From: Siderastrea radians
Taxonomy: Eukaryota > Cnidaria > Anthozoa > Scleractinia > Rhizangiidae
DNA length: 64,000 nt
Direction of reading: 5' to 3'
NCBI GenBank assembly: GCA_964017195.1
Contig: OZ024895.1
Location: 30,115,375 to 30,179,374, forward strand
How positions within the stretch are numbered: the first letter of the stretch is position 1; each line of letters starts with the position of its first letter. Shown here piece by piece: positions 46,566-57,378 of this stretch. The translations under genes were made by a program, and so were the position numbers. Below the pieces are notes generated by a model. That model searched no databases, was not told where the DNA came from, and saw only the letters and a program-made list of their open reading frames with translations.

Positions 46566-47800
46566 GATTTCACCTTGCTGACGCCGCAGTCCACGACATA
46601 TGGTCAACAAACATTAAAACGCCAGAAATTTGAAACGTTTTGTTGCCTGCTTTAAGCTCTCTGCGGGGCGCAGAAAAAAAGCATTAAAACAATTGCAATG
46701 TCATGCAGACCTTCATATCACTAGCTGTGGGCAAATAAATGAGTGAAAACTTGAAATAGAGGAAAAAAACAACTTTCATAAAATTCGAGAGTATTATGTA
46801 ATTTCAGTAAAGGCAACTTAATCGTGATCACCAGCTTAACAATCAATCATATGCTTGGCATGCTATACAAGTAACCTACTCATTTTAGGTGTACAGTGCA
46901 ATTTGAAGCAATAAAACACAACAACAATTTATTTCGTGTCTTTTTTGTTGACGTTTGGTGCTTTATTTGTATTATTATTAGTATTATTATAGTTTTGAAC
47001 AGGATACTTTATGTCGTTAACCAAGCGTAAAACAGAACACAACAAAACAAAACAGACAAGAAAACAAAACAAAAAAAAAAGCAAAAGTAACACTCCCTTG
47101 TGCGATTTCCGCTGTGCTGTACAAAAAGCAGAATCCAAGATGTTATTTATAGAGAACCTACAGAAAATGCCTTAAAACACATCTGTTTAAGCAACATTAG
47201 CGTTTTTAGCATTTTTTTTCTCATAAAGTAAAGCAAAAATCTAGCTATTGACGACTAGCATGATACTGATGAATTTGCATCATTCTTTAGTTCGTTTTCT
47301 CGTGAACAGGTTCCAGTCTAATTTGCTGATGACTGTCGTGGTTATTAAAAACGCTCCTACTGTGTTGTTAAACAATTCTTCTGGAACAAATGACATTTAG
47401 AAAAGCTGTATTTCAGCACTGTCATCGTCAATTCAACTTTGTTTGGCAGAATTTCATGACCAAGGCATTTGCGTATCGGAATTAATAAAATGAGCCTTTT
47501 CCAGATGACTTTACTTGTATTTTTGGCCAGAAATAAACAATTAAACGAAACACACTGTTTACAGTCATGAGTGAATTTCATCTGACCTCTTCTAAATATA
47601 GCAACAAAACCATGAGAACCGTAACGCGTTTCCCATTTTTTCTTTCTTGTTTCTTTGTCTATTTTTATTCATTATCATTTTTCTAACGAGAACGGCTAAT
47701 TATTGAGCCTAGCCTGAGCCAAGTCTTTGAGCATGAAAACGTAATCTTACATAAAATGTTCTTAGGTTACGCGTTATTTATGTAAATATATAGATTTAGC

Positions 47801-47963
47801 CAAGCCTAAAAGCGAAGCTTCACTTTTTTTTTCGCTAGTACTTTTTAACCTCTGAAACTATTCTCACTGAACTCGGCGTAAGTTTTCATGGGGAATAAGT
47901 CGTAAACTGCAATTGCAAAAATGCTGTTTCTAGTTAACCTCATTTTTGTCTGACCTCACCGAA
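47801..47963. other. Right margin of the tandem array
   Basis: Similarity to array units ends near 47800. The short AT-rich interval before the inverted-repeat element shows nothing recognisable. Confidence 0.35.
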
Positions 47964-48114
47964 AGCAGGAGTCATAATCGGGGACGGAGACCGTAAGCGC
48001 GAGGTCCACGCGGCCCCATCGAAAAAGACAAATGTACTATTTTTAGAGAAAATTGCGCCACCCTAAGCGTCATAAACGCGCGTGGGTACACGCAAATTAC
48101 AGCGAAGGGGCACC

Positions 48115-48195
48115 GGATATGATAGATAAGCAACGAGGCGCGTAACAGCCAAAATGGTTATAATTATTTGATATCCAGCAGCCCTAGTAGAATCT
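48115..48195. repeat. Decayed copy of the 9.35 kb palindrome
   Basis: GATATGATAGATAAGCAACG, GGCGCGTAACAGCC and GGTTATAATTATTTGATATC correspond to the hairpin at 9352-9470, in inverted orientation and with more mismatches. The neighbouring sequence up to about 48860 also matches 8560-9350. Confidence 0.6.
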
Positions 48196-48959
48196 TTGTT
48201 TTTATTATTAGAAACGCAATCACTAATTGCTGTAAAATCAAGAAAGAGAAAAAAAAGAGAGAGAAACTCTGAGATAAAAGGGAACAAGACTCGATCGCAA
48301 TCACATGACTGACCGAAAAAGGCGCCAAAACCTTGTGAAGTGTTGCAGCGTGTCTTTGCAGAGTTGAATGAATCAATGAAACTGCTCCGACGTGCACGTT
48401 CAAGGGCAAGGATTGGGGAATGGACTCTGAAATGTTGAACGTGTTTGCTTTTTCCTGAAAAATTGTTGTAATCGTCGTTCAAAGCGGATTGAAGCTGTAC
48501 GGTTTCACCGTTATAGCTGCAGGAGTTCAAGTGAACGAGTTTGTAATCGCTCCGTTCGCTTAACGCTGACAAAGGAGCCATCATGTGTTTGTTTGATCGA
48601 AATGAAGAAAGAATTAATATTTTAACTTGAACTATAATTTCTATGCAGCTCAATGAAACAAGAGTACGGAGGTGAGGAACATTAGAATTCACCATCTTTC
48701 ACTGTGAAAGTGATTCAACGTAAGCGTATTTTACATGACATCCGATTTGTATCCGAACATTTGGAGCTGCTGGAACATAGATAGAGCTACAACGAGTAGA
48801 GATAAATCAGTGTCAACTTTGCGTGGTATAGCCAAAAAATGTCGCCCTTTCTAGTACTGAATTTGTTCAATGCTTGTTGTTCAGACTGCTGCGAGATTTT
48901 TGTACTGACTTGCCATAAAAGTGTCACAAATTTTATTAAAATTAATGCTTCTCTCCCAC

Positions 48960-49540
48960 TTAACCCTATTCTGCCTGGGGGGGGGGGGGGGATTGTGCCC
49001 GCGCTGACTTTAACGAATTATAACTTTTCAACGGCCAGACGAATAATCACCAAATCTCGTGACTTTTCCTAAAATTTATCAGAGAAACTCTTCCTGTGTC
49101 AATGCCGTGTCTATGATGATTGACGTTTCCATAGCAACCGTCTACTCAGAAGTGTGTTTTCACTATTTTCTGTCTTTTTTCAGTCTTTTTCAGGTTTTCC
49201 TCCTTCGTTTGTAAGAAGAAGACAATTTTTTACCTTTGTGTTTTTTACTTTTGTGTTTTTACTTTTGCGTCATTGTCAGCTGTATGACTGCAGGTTTGGG
49301 ATTCAAGATGGTGGCCTCAAATTCAAAATGGCGGGTTTGTGACGTTATTGTGACATCACGACACATCATAATTGACACGTCATAAGCCCAATCTGTTAAG
49401 CTAATGACGTGCTACAAACGTGCCAAGTTTCATCGCAAGAGCTTTAATACTTTTCGAGATCTATAGGGGGGGGGGGCACTTTGTGCCCCCCCCCCACTAG
49501 GCCCAGAAACTCGAAAAAAGCCCAGGCAGAATAGGGTTAA
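48960..49540 (+). mobile_element. TTAA-MITE family 1, full-length reference copy
   Basis: TTAA at 48960-48963 and 49537-49540, 581 bp in total. Inverted ends CCCTATTCTGCCTGGG match the right-end AGGCAGAATAGGG; long G and C runs lie just inside. The interior has CCGCGCTGACTTTAA, TCTATGATGATTGACGTTTCC, GGATTCAAGATGG and CTTTTCGAGATCTATA. There is no coding capacity, so it must move with help from another element's transposase. TTAA target and CCC start suggest the piggyBac superfamily. Confidence 0.85.
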
Positions 49541-49969
49541 ATGTGCTTTATTTTGTCTTGTTTCGATGTTTCGGAGTCAAAGCCTTCCGTATAAAACCTA
49601 CTGTTTGTATAAAAATTTTAAGGACAAGTGATTGACTTGACGATGAAAGAAATCTTAAACACAACGCTAAAAATGCTTAAATTTCTATTTCTACCTTTTT
49701 TTTTTCGTCCTAAAAAAATCAAGCACTCTGAACAGCTTAGATTTGTGTCTCAGTGACGTTCAGTTGTAATTTCGTAAATTGCCCAGTAAGTAATATTCAG
49801 TACTATGGCAGCATGTAGTTTAACCGCAACTTTATAAAGTGTTCTTCGCTATTTTTTGTCTTCGTTTCGGCCACTTAGGTAAAGGCGGGCATTATTTAAG
49901 AAAACATACACTGAGAAATCTCGGCAATCGTTTTCTTTCCTGATTCGGTAGTTTGAATCTATGTTAATA

Positions 49970-50420
49970 CTTTCTTTTGCAGTGGAAAGAGTGAAAATGA
50001 TTTATCAGTGCGTAAATTTTCTTCACACCTTGCTTGGACATTCATTTAACAGTCTTTGCGGCTGCCCTTCAATCTCTGTACGTCCTCAGAGGAAATATAT
50101 TTTCGGGATGTCTTTTCCCTTCTCCTGCCTGATTTGCGTCCAACTGCTTTTCCGTAGTTTGACGCCTTGTTTGCCCGCAAAACGTTTCATCCGTCTAACG
50201 GGGAAATCCTCGTCCGACATGTTCTACGCATCTTTGCCACAGGATTTGTCTGAAATATTCGCACTGCCATCATCGGAATCCCTTGTATAATCCTCATATT
50301 CAGAGTCACTATCCAGGAAAGTTCTCCCCAAGGGCTTGCCTTAATTTTGGTAGTGGCATTTATGACAGAAACTGAATTTCTTCATCTCCAACGAAGGTAA
50401 TTTTCGACGCCATTTCGTTT
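49970..50420 (-). pseudogene. Degenerate coding-like stretch, unknown family
   Basis: On the minus strand: SDSEYEDYTRDSDDGSANIS, then after a stop NMSDEDFPVRRMKRFAGKQG, VKLRKSSW and IRQEKGKDIPKIYF. The acidic then basic composition looks like a decayed N-terminal region of a DNA-binding or transposon protein. No domain is recognised. It lies inside the inverted-repeat element 47968-50592 and may be its own gene. Confidence 0.3.
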
Positions 50421-50599
50421 TTTTCTTTGCACGGAGTCCTTGCAGCATACACGCGGGTGTGTCAAGCGCGATGGCGCAATTTTTTCTAAAAATAGCACAT
50501 TTGTCTTTTTCGATGGGGCCAACGCCTCTACTGAAAATGGTATTTAGTTACGGTCTCCGTCCCCGATTATGGCTCCTGCCGAAAGTCGAAATTTCGCGT

Positions 50600-51170
50600 C
50601 ATGATGGTTTCCTTTTGCTCTTTTTCGTTCAGCTAGATTGCCACTTGGCCGCTTATGTCAAAATCGGCTACTCGTTTGCTTCAGTGCCAGTTTAGTCGAC
50701 CGGGATTTCAATCCATCTGTTGCTGCATTTTATAACAGCTACTGACAATTTTCCAGACTGAGAGGAAGTAGGTTTTCTTTTAAGATTTTATGGACCATCG
50801 GCGGGGTTATTAGGTGCCGTTTTTGTTTTACTTCCACGAATTTGCTGCACAATTTGTTTACTTCTAATCACTGAAAGACAAAATAATTACAAATTAAGAG
50901 CGACTTTTTTCCGTGACCGAGTGAGAGGTGGCACATAATGAAAAACAAGACTACTCTCAAATTTATTTCAGAGATACCTTATGGTGAGTCAATCAACGTA
51001 GTATGTTTTTTTCTTTCAAAGCTATTTTTGTTTTGCAAAACAATTCTTAAAAACTGTCACGAGCGCCGACAGCCATGAAATGGTCGAAATTCATACCACG
51101 AGTAAGAGCACAAGAACTTTGCTGCTCACAAGCGCAAAATAAAGCAGGCTTTTCTCGATTTTGTGAATTT
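50600..51170. other. No recognisable gene
   Basis: Spacer with AT-rich sequence; no element ends or coding blocks seen. Confidence 0.35.
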
Positions 51171-51173
51171 GTA

Positions 51174-52120
51174 ATGCATGGTTCAATTCTACCTGTTACC
51201 ATCCCCCCCGGGCACACCCCCGGGATTTGCAATTTTGTTCTCACTTGGCAGTCTATTCCCCACCCCCGAGCATGCAGAAAGAGACAATTCCCCACCCTCG
51301 GGACTCCTTATCGACGACAAATACGTTGTTTTGTGTACAAAACATAGATTACGATATTGATTTCCATACAATAGCAAAACCAGACGTTTTGAAAGAACCA
51401 AAACGCTTTTGTAGAGTTTCTTGAACGAAGGACGCTACACGTATAATGTAATAAAAACATGAACACTATGTTTGAAAAAGAAACTGAAGAAAAACCTCTA
51501 ACCGCACTGGCATACGGCTAGCGAGTAAAGAAGTGGTCTTCGCCACGTGATTTATTCTAAATATAACACATACGCACAAGAGGCCCGTGAACAAATTGAT
51601 GGCAGCATTTTAAAGGAGTTTTTCTTAGCTCGTTTCATAAGGATGAACACTGGACTGAGACCTGTTTAATATAAAGCCGTGCATCCGTTTTCATATAGAG
51701 TCTCTTTAAGTCGTGTTAGTATGTACATAAATACGCTGAAGAAATATTTCTTTGTTTGTGACGCGGAACGCCATCCATTCGAGTACGCATCAAACGCACA
51801 TTCGTTTAACAATTTATAATGAAAGTACCTTCGAATACAGATTTTAATTTTGAGAGATTATTCTTCTCTAACCAGTCTGCTACAAATTCTAGAGATTCTC
51901 CCTGGAAATAGGCAGTCTTCTCCACGCGGTCCGGCGTCAACCGAGAAGTGACGTACTTCACAAGAACAACAAGAAGTTATTTTCGATTTGCCCCGCCCCC
52001 CTCCCCCCGGGACAAGACGGCTTCAAACAATTCCCCACCCCCGGGACCGAAGGGTTGGACTTGTCCCCGGGGTGGCCCGGGGGGGGGGGGATGGTAACAG
52101 GTAAAATTGAACCATGCATA
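51174..52120. mobile_element. Non-coding element with CATGGTTCAATT inverted ends
   Basis: The left end ATGCATGGTTCAATTCTACC, TGTTACCATCC and C-run is mirrored at 52080-52120 (G-run, GGATGGTAACAGG, AATTGAACCATGCAT). Internal C-rich blocks (CCCCGGGACAAG type) are also partly inverted. ORFs at the left end are shadows of the GC-rich ends. Confidence 0.75.
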
Positions 52121-52887
52121 AAGGAGGCATTTACAAATGAATTGAGTCTAAGAAGAGGATTATAAAGGTTAATTTAAATTTCCGGACCCTGTTTAAAAAA
52201 CACTAAACTTTGATTGATTAAAAATCACATTTTGGAGCAGTTTTTCAAGGAACACTTTTCCTATGCGGTATAACTCAGAATCACTTAAGACTTGGGGTTT
52301 GATAAGTGGAAATGACGTTCTTTTTAATGGTATAAAAATTAGTCTGGGGCTTTTAATTGCTACGAAGAACTACCCCTTTCTATTTGGACGAAATCACAAC
52401 ACCGACTTGTCAACAACCGCAAATAATCGAATTACGCTTTCCCTTCTCAAAGCCAAAATTCCAACAAAATCTTATTAGTTAGCACTGTACTTGATCCGAA
52501 ACTCAACATATTTAGCTTACCTGGTGTAACAATTTGTTGAAGATTGGTTTGTATCCTACATTCGTTTCAAATACTTCACCAGCACTCGGACGGTGTTTCC
52601 CAAATCGCACATTCAGCAATAACTATGCTGGAAGGTCCTTGCAAAAAAACATCGTATTTCCGTCTTCACAGTTCCAACCACATTTTAGTTAAAACGGCCA
52701 CTTTAAAGAAGAAACTTTTTTCACATTTTGAAAACCACGTTTTGGCCGTTGTTATTGCAGAAGATCAACTACAGCGAAAATGGCGGTTTGACTTTCGCTC
52801 CTTGTTCTGTCACGCAATGACATGTCACTCGAGAGGAGGCTCGGTTACAGATTGAATTAAACTTGGTGGGCTATATACTTTGAGGAA
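52121..52887. other. No supported gene; two weak ORFs
   Basis: Plus-strand frames at 52263-52478 and 52544-52855 have no recognisable domain and poor start contexts. A transposon relic is possible, but I cannot support one. Confidence 0.35.
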
Positions 52888-53196
52888 TACCGTAAAATTT
52901 CGGTTATAAGCCCTGGGCTTGTACAACTTCGTAACTGGTTTTGGTGGGGCTTATAAACGAAAGGGCTTATAAACGGGGTAAAAAAACCTTTCGAAACAGG
53001 CCACAGCAGTGTAGAGGGAAATACGTTTTCACGTTAAAAAGTTACAATAAAGCAACATTTGTAGCCCGTTGAGTACTGTCATCCAGCGAAGGTTTCCTTA
53101 TATCCGGGGGGGGGGGGCTTATCACCGGATGTATTTTTTTGTTTCCATCTAGATGAACCTATAACCAGGGAGGCTTATAACCGGAATTTTACAGTA
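52888..53196. mobile_element. MITE with TA target and GTAAAATTYCGGTTATAAGCC ends
   Basis: TA at 52888-52889 and 53195-53196 flank ends CCGTAAAATTTCGGTTATAA and its inverse TTATAACCGGAATTTTACAG. Several internal GGCTTATAA repeats are present. Length is 309 bp. The TA duplication fits a Tc1/mariner-like mobiliser. Confidence 0.75.
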
Positions 53197-53820
53197 TTTT
53201 AGGTGTTGTTGGGAAAGCATATGTAAAGATATATATGAAGTTAATTACTGGGAAACTAGCAAATTTGTCAAACCTGAAACGGGGAAGCTCATCGAGTAAC
53301 TGTTGCCGTTGTCGTTGCATTTTTTTTTAACGGAGTACTGCAGCTGTTTTTTGTTGTTGTTTTTCTTTCGAAGTTACTGCTATTTGTTTCTTTTTTGGAG
53401 CAGTTTTAACGCGATTTTGCACTGCTGTTTCGTCATGGCCTGGCACGGATTAAAAAAACGGATCATATAGTGGAAATAGCATTCTAAAATATCTGAGATT
53501 TTATTTGCAGATCAATTTGGTAAGAAAGGAAAAATAAATTAGATTAGGTGTAGCTCTAGCAATATAATAAGCGTCGCGCCATTGAAAGTTTCCAAAGCAA
53601 ACAAGAACGGATTATTTGTTGATCGCCGCTTTTACCGAATACAGAAATTTACAGAGTACAGAATGGAGGTCAATTGCTCTTTTCAAAGATTAGTTGGGGA
53701 AATCACGCAAAGCTGACCGCGGAATCAACAAAGCGCTTTCGAGAACGATCCTTCGACGTACGGGCATATTTGTCCCTGCTGGGTCTGGTAAGTCTTTGTG
53801 ATTTTGTTAATTTTCGATAG
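53197..53820. other. No recognisable gene
   Basis: AT-rich sequence with T-runs; nothing else seen. Confidence 0.35.
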
Positions 53821-53824
53821 AAGG

Positions 53825-53882
53825 TACAGTCGGACCTCGATTATCTGAACCTCGATTATCCGGATTTCTCGATTATCCGGAA
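53825..53882 (+). mobile_element. Single pogo/Tigger-like terminal repeat
   Basis: TA followed by CAGTCGGACCTCGATTATCT, then two more CTCGATTATCCGGA units. This is the style of pogo-class inverted ends. I found no matching inverted copy downstream in the window, so it is a solitary or truncated end. Confidence 0.5.
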
Positions 53883-54196
53883 TTCCTTCTCTGGTCCCAA
53901 ATTTTTCATGAATATTTTAAAGTTAGTCACATTCAAGACCAAACTCTTCCTAAATTGAAATTTCACTTTCTTCCTCGAAAAAACTTTGTAATTATAACCC
54001 GATTTTAAAAAGATTTTGCAAATATTGAGTAAATAATGTACGCGTCAGAATCTTCATTTTAATCAATGTGTTTTTCAGGTGTTTGTTTAAGCATGAAACA
54101 TACAACTTTGTCTTAATTAACGTGTTTTTCCGATGTCTGTTTAAGCATGAAATATACAACTTTGTCTAGACAAACAGTCGCGGGTGTCTATAAAGC

Positions 54197-54345
54197 CCGG
54201 AACACCCCGGAACACCCCCGGAACACCCCGGAACATCCCCGGAACACCCCCGGAACAGCCTGGAACAGCCCGGAACAACCCCGGAACACCCCTGGAGCAT
54301 CCCATAATATCCCCGAACACCCTCGAAACAGCAAGGAACACCAAA
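54197..54345 (+). repeat. GGAACACCCC minisatellite, left arm
   Basis: About 13 imperfect 10-12 bp units (GGAACACCCC, GGAACAGCCC and variants). Frames through it give repeated NTPEHPR-type strings, which are artefacts of the repeat. Confidence 0.9.
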
Positions 54346-55914
54346 AATAGTGGTCAGCGGTCAGACTGCTCACGAATTGACTAAGCCGAAGACCTCCGAA
54401 GATTCCCAATTCTTCATAAGACTTTTGCGGATCACCCTGAGATTTCCGAGCATTTCAATAATGCTTGGAATATTTTCGAAGCTTTTAAGAACAGCGAAAA
54501 AACCATTAATTAATGGGGAAAATATATCATGCACGTGACCTACATATCAATAACTTACGATTTTCAGCGATATGAAAATGTGACGTGACAGTTGAACTGT
54601 TAATTCTGCATTGATTTTTCTCGTGCGAGGTTTGCATTATCACGTTCAAAAAACAGGTGTGACCTCAGGGACATAACAAAGCCAAATGATACAGTGTCAC
54701 GCAACGCTATAAGGTCATTATTCCGAGGTCACACGATCGTCATCGTTTTATTTCCACAGGCGCATGGAAATGTTTGGCCGCCGGTTCGTTACGCTAATAT
54801 ATACACCTCATTTAAAAAAACCTCAGTTTATATTAATTTGAAGTATCATGCCGTAGCCATGAGTGCTTCAGGAATGTTAAAATCCGAGAACTTTTTTCCA
54901 TGTCTAATAAATTCCCATCTTGCAACTTTCTCTTGACATATTTGAATGACAACGTTTTTGCAGTTAGGCCTGCATATATTTTTTGTTAACAAAAGAGCGT
55001 AGCTCGGAAGATAAATGAGTAGGAGAAATGTGCGCATGCAAAAAAGTACTCACTATAATTTTGTAGAGGTATCCGAGGGCTTATAATGTAGGATGTCACA
55101 ACGTAACCCGGGAGCAAACGGATCGAACGAGTTTACACTCTCATAGCGAGAAAAGGAACAAGTATTTTATTTACTTTCACAAGATCTAGTTAGACTTTAA
55201 GAGAAAAAATTCAGTAAACGAAAAAAGGAAAAAACAATGAGAGTACATATCACCTTTCCTTGAACTTTGCAAAGTTCGTGTGCTCCATCAATAAGCCAAC
55301 TTTATATGTTGCGATAAACCTTGAGTTACAACTTAATCCCCAAAACTATTCAAACATTTTTCTAATTGGTCTTTAGAAGGAATGGCGGTGTTTCTTTGCC
55401 CAGTTCGTACAGTAACAGCACGTGGGGCACTTATTGAGAAAATGCGGTAGTACTAGCTACATAAATTGAAAAGGAACAGCCTTTACGGAAACAAAATAAA
55501 TCCTATAGACGTTTAGCAGCCTGCAAAATCTGTTTTTTTTTCTTGCGTGCAAAAATCTGTCACGCAATGCCCAAGAGTAAGTTATCGCGACCGTGACGTG
55601 TTATATGGTGAATTGAATTATTATTCGGGATGCCCACCCCCAGAATTTTACTTATAGACGTCACATCGGTTTGTCGAGAGTTATAATGCAAATCTCGCAT
55701 GAGTTACAACAACTTCAATAATTGAATTGAAATATTCAAAATCAAATCTTTGTCGATCTAAAGGACACCAATGTTATTTTTTATTTTATTTTTGTCATTT
55801 TGTCTTCGGGTGATCCGCAAAGGTCTTCGGAAAAACTCGGAAATCTTCGTTAATCTTCGGAGGTCCTCGGGTCAGTCTATGCGTGAGCGGTCTGACCGCT
55901 GACCACTATTTTTG

Positions 55915-56120
55915 GTGTTCAGGAGTGTTCCTGGCTGTATTGAGGGTATTCCGGGGCATTATGGAATGTTACGGGGTATTATGGGATGTTCCAGGGGTGT
56001 TCCAGGGTTGTTCCGGGCTGTTCCGGGCTGTTCTGGTGGTGGTCCGAGGGTGTTCCGGGGGTGTTCCGGGGGTGTTCCGGGGTGTTCCGGGGTTTTCCAG
56101 GTGTGTTCCGGGTTTTACAG
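55915..56120 (-). repeat. GTTCCGGGGT minisatellite, right arm
   Basis: The inverted counterpart of the left minisatellite with more units and variants (GGGTGTTCCGG, GGGCTGTTCCGG). Repeat-derived ORFs of VFRGVPG type cross it. Confidence 0.9.
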
Positions 56121-56150
56121 ACACCCAACAGTCGCCTTTCTTCACTCACA

Positions 56151-56935
56151 AAGTGAAACATGGAATGATAGACGGAACGAGAAATTCCAGGTCCAAATGA
56201 AATTGACGCATTTAATTCAATGGTAACAAAAACGTTGTACTTAACTGGCCATTATTGTAGAGTGGGCTAGTTTAATTAAAATGTTTATCAGTAACTTAAT
56301 TTTTCCGTAGACTTCTTATCGCGAATAAATCCGTGAAACACACCGTGCGGCCTGGGACCCAGCCGATTCTTAACCTACCGTACTCAAGGCTCTTTTTTCA
56401 TTTCTTTCCTTCTTTGTTTTTTTTTTCTTTTACGGTCGCTCACCCTATACTCAACTAGATCGATAACACCACCCGAGCACTCGGATTGAAGGATGAAGGA
56501 CAGAATGCGTTCGGGGGTAAGGGAGTAGGGTGAGCGGCTTTAGGAGAGGGAAAGGATAGAATGCGCGAGGGGATCAAGAGGGTTTACGAGTTATTTGAAA
56601 GGCAAAGGTCATCACGCAATTTTGTATGTTGCTTTGCCAGAACGTATGAAATCAGTACCCAGCTCCTTGTTTAGTAAAATACGGCAGGTTTTCTAGTCGT
56701 GTTAAGTATGCGCTAACGCAAAGAAACGATCTGTAGCATTTCGTGTTTTCCTGAAGCACTTCCTTCAGCAGCTTCCCCTGGTCTCTGCGGAGAAGAGTGG
56801 TCCTTCGCAGTGTGTCGAAGGAAAAAATGGCATTGAACAGATCCCATAAATTTCATACAATACCTTATATTATTTAGTGACCAAGTTTTATTTTATGAAC
56901 ATTTTATCTATAATTTCTGTCAACGTTTTGCGCAG
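56151..56935. other. Upstream region of the zinc-finger gene
   Basis: About 780 bp without a recognised repeat or coding exon. It would contain the promoter or a 5' intron of the gene starting at 56956, because an acceptor-like GCGCAG precedes that exon at 56930-56935. No clear TATA element is assigned. Confidence 0.35.
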
Positions 56936-56955
56936 GAATTTGCCGGGACTGTAGG

Positions 56956-57048
56956 ATGGCTATTGATCCGGATGCTGAGACAACGGTCATGGAACCTTGT
57001 AGCTTAAGCCTTGATGATATTTCAAAAGGCATTGAAAATGTTACTTTG
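56956..57048 (+). CDS. Exon 1 of large C2H2 zinc-finger family gene
   Basis: ATG at 56956 opens 31 codons (MAIDPDAETTVMEPCSLSLD, DISKGIENVTL) ending in phase 0 at TTG|GTAAGC. The exon probably begins at 56936 after an acceptor-like site, implying a non-coding upstream exon. The intron that follows (57049-58125) contains a complete TTAA-MITE. Phase matches exon 2 at 58126. The acidic N-terminus has no domain I recognise. Confidence 0.6.
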
Positions 57049-57378
57049 GTAAGCCAGTAAATTTTAGCATCTTTTGTACCAGTGTTACAGCAATAATATC
57101 AGTTTCGTGGTGATAGGGCGCTATCAAGTTTTATTTTTAGTACATTTTCGAACCCATTCTTTTGACGTTTTGCGCGCATCGTGAGATTCGAATTGAAATG
57201 GTCTAGATTGAAACGTCCACCGTGAAGCCCGATTTAACATGACTTATACTCCGATTGACACTCACTTGCTCCCTTGCATAAACAGTCATTGGGTTGCATC
57301 TAAATTGATCATGTTAAAGTTTTTTTCTCGTTTTGGCAAGACAATCATCTTCATTTATGTATAGCGCTTAATATATAT

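Larger units (their letters stand above)
22390..47800 (-). repeat. Degenerate tandem array of a small secreted-peptide gene unit
   Basis: The same ordered blocks recur: exon 2 block (…CAACTTTCTGATGTGTAGGC…), exon 1 block (ATCAGCTCCTGTCTTGAAAA), a 5' flank (TCATGCAGACCTTCATATCA), then a block with CAGTCCCTTGTGCGATTTC, then AAAACGCTCC and TGGCATGTTTTACTATTC blocks, then GTAACCCTACATATAACCG. Exon 1 start codons are at 28082, 30552, 34946, 37603, 40357, 44759 and 46565 (spacing 2.5, 4.4, 2.7, 2.8, 4.4, 1.8 kb). The CAGTCCCTTG block occurs seven times (near 28640, 31735, 35493, 38050, 40876, 45390, 47090), about 0.45-0.63 kb upstream of each start once a MITE in unit 2 is discounted. The leftmost 22.39-24.4 kb is a heavily decayed unit end. 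The two 4.4 kb units share an extra segment (e.g. CATTCTTTATCAAGTG-like at 33.3 and 42.6 kb), suggesting duplication of multi-gene blocks. Confidence 0.85.
47968..50592. mobile_element. Composite element bounded by ~110-bp inverted repeats
   Basis: The left arm (about 47968-48070: GCAGGAGTCATAATCGGGGA, GGAGACCGTAA, CCCCATCGAAAAAGACAAATG, ATTGCGCCA) is inverted at about 50475-50592 (TGGCGCAATTTT, CATTTGTCTTTTTCGATGGGG, TTACGGTCTCCGTCCCCGAT, TATGGCTCCTGCCG). Inside are a decayed copy of the 8.5-9.4 kb repeat, a TTAA-MITE and a coding-like minus-strand stretch at 49970-50420. Its true identity is unknown. Confidence 0.55.
54168..56150. mobile_element. ~2 kb inverted-repeat element with minisatellite-bearing arms
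   Basis: The left arm (about 54168-54450) has CAGTCGCGGGTGTCT, a GGAACACCCC minisatellite, CCAAAAATAGTGGTCAGCGG, TCAGACTGCTCACG, GAAGACCTCCGAAGAT and GCGGATCACCC. The right arm (about 55805-56145) carries the reverse complements in mirrored order: GGGTGATCCGCAAAGG, AATCTTCGGAGGTCC, GAGCGGTCTGACCGCTGACC, ACTATTTTTGG, a GTTCCGGGGT minisatellite and ACACCCAACAGTCG. The ~1.35 kb centre holds no recognised gene. Confidence 0.8.

Noticed and set aside
22390..47800. CRISPR-like or bacterial repeat array
   Set aside because: Units are kilobases long, degenerate and contain introns and eukaryotic elements; there are no short regular repeats with spacers.
48063..48695. Minus-strand ORF of 210 codons
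   Set aside because: It runs through a decayed repeat related to 8.5-9.4 kb, including a palindrome, and has no recognisable domain or compositional sign of a protein. Length alone is not convincing.
54147..54409. ORFs of NTPEHPRNTPG and GVPGVFRG type
   Set aside because: Translations of a 10-12 bp minisatellite in several frames; the same happens in the inverted arm at 55.9-56.2 kb.
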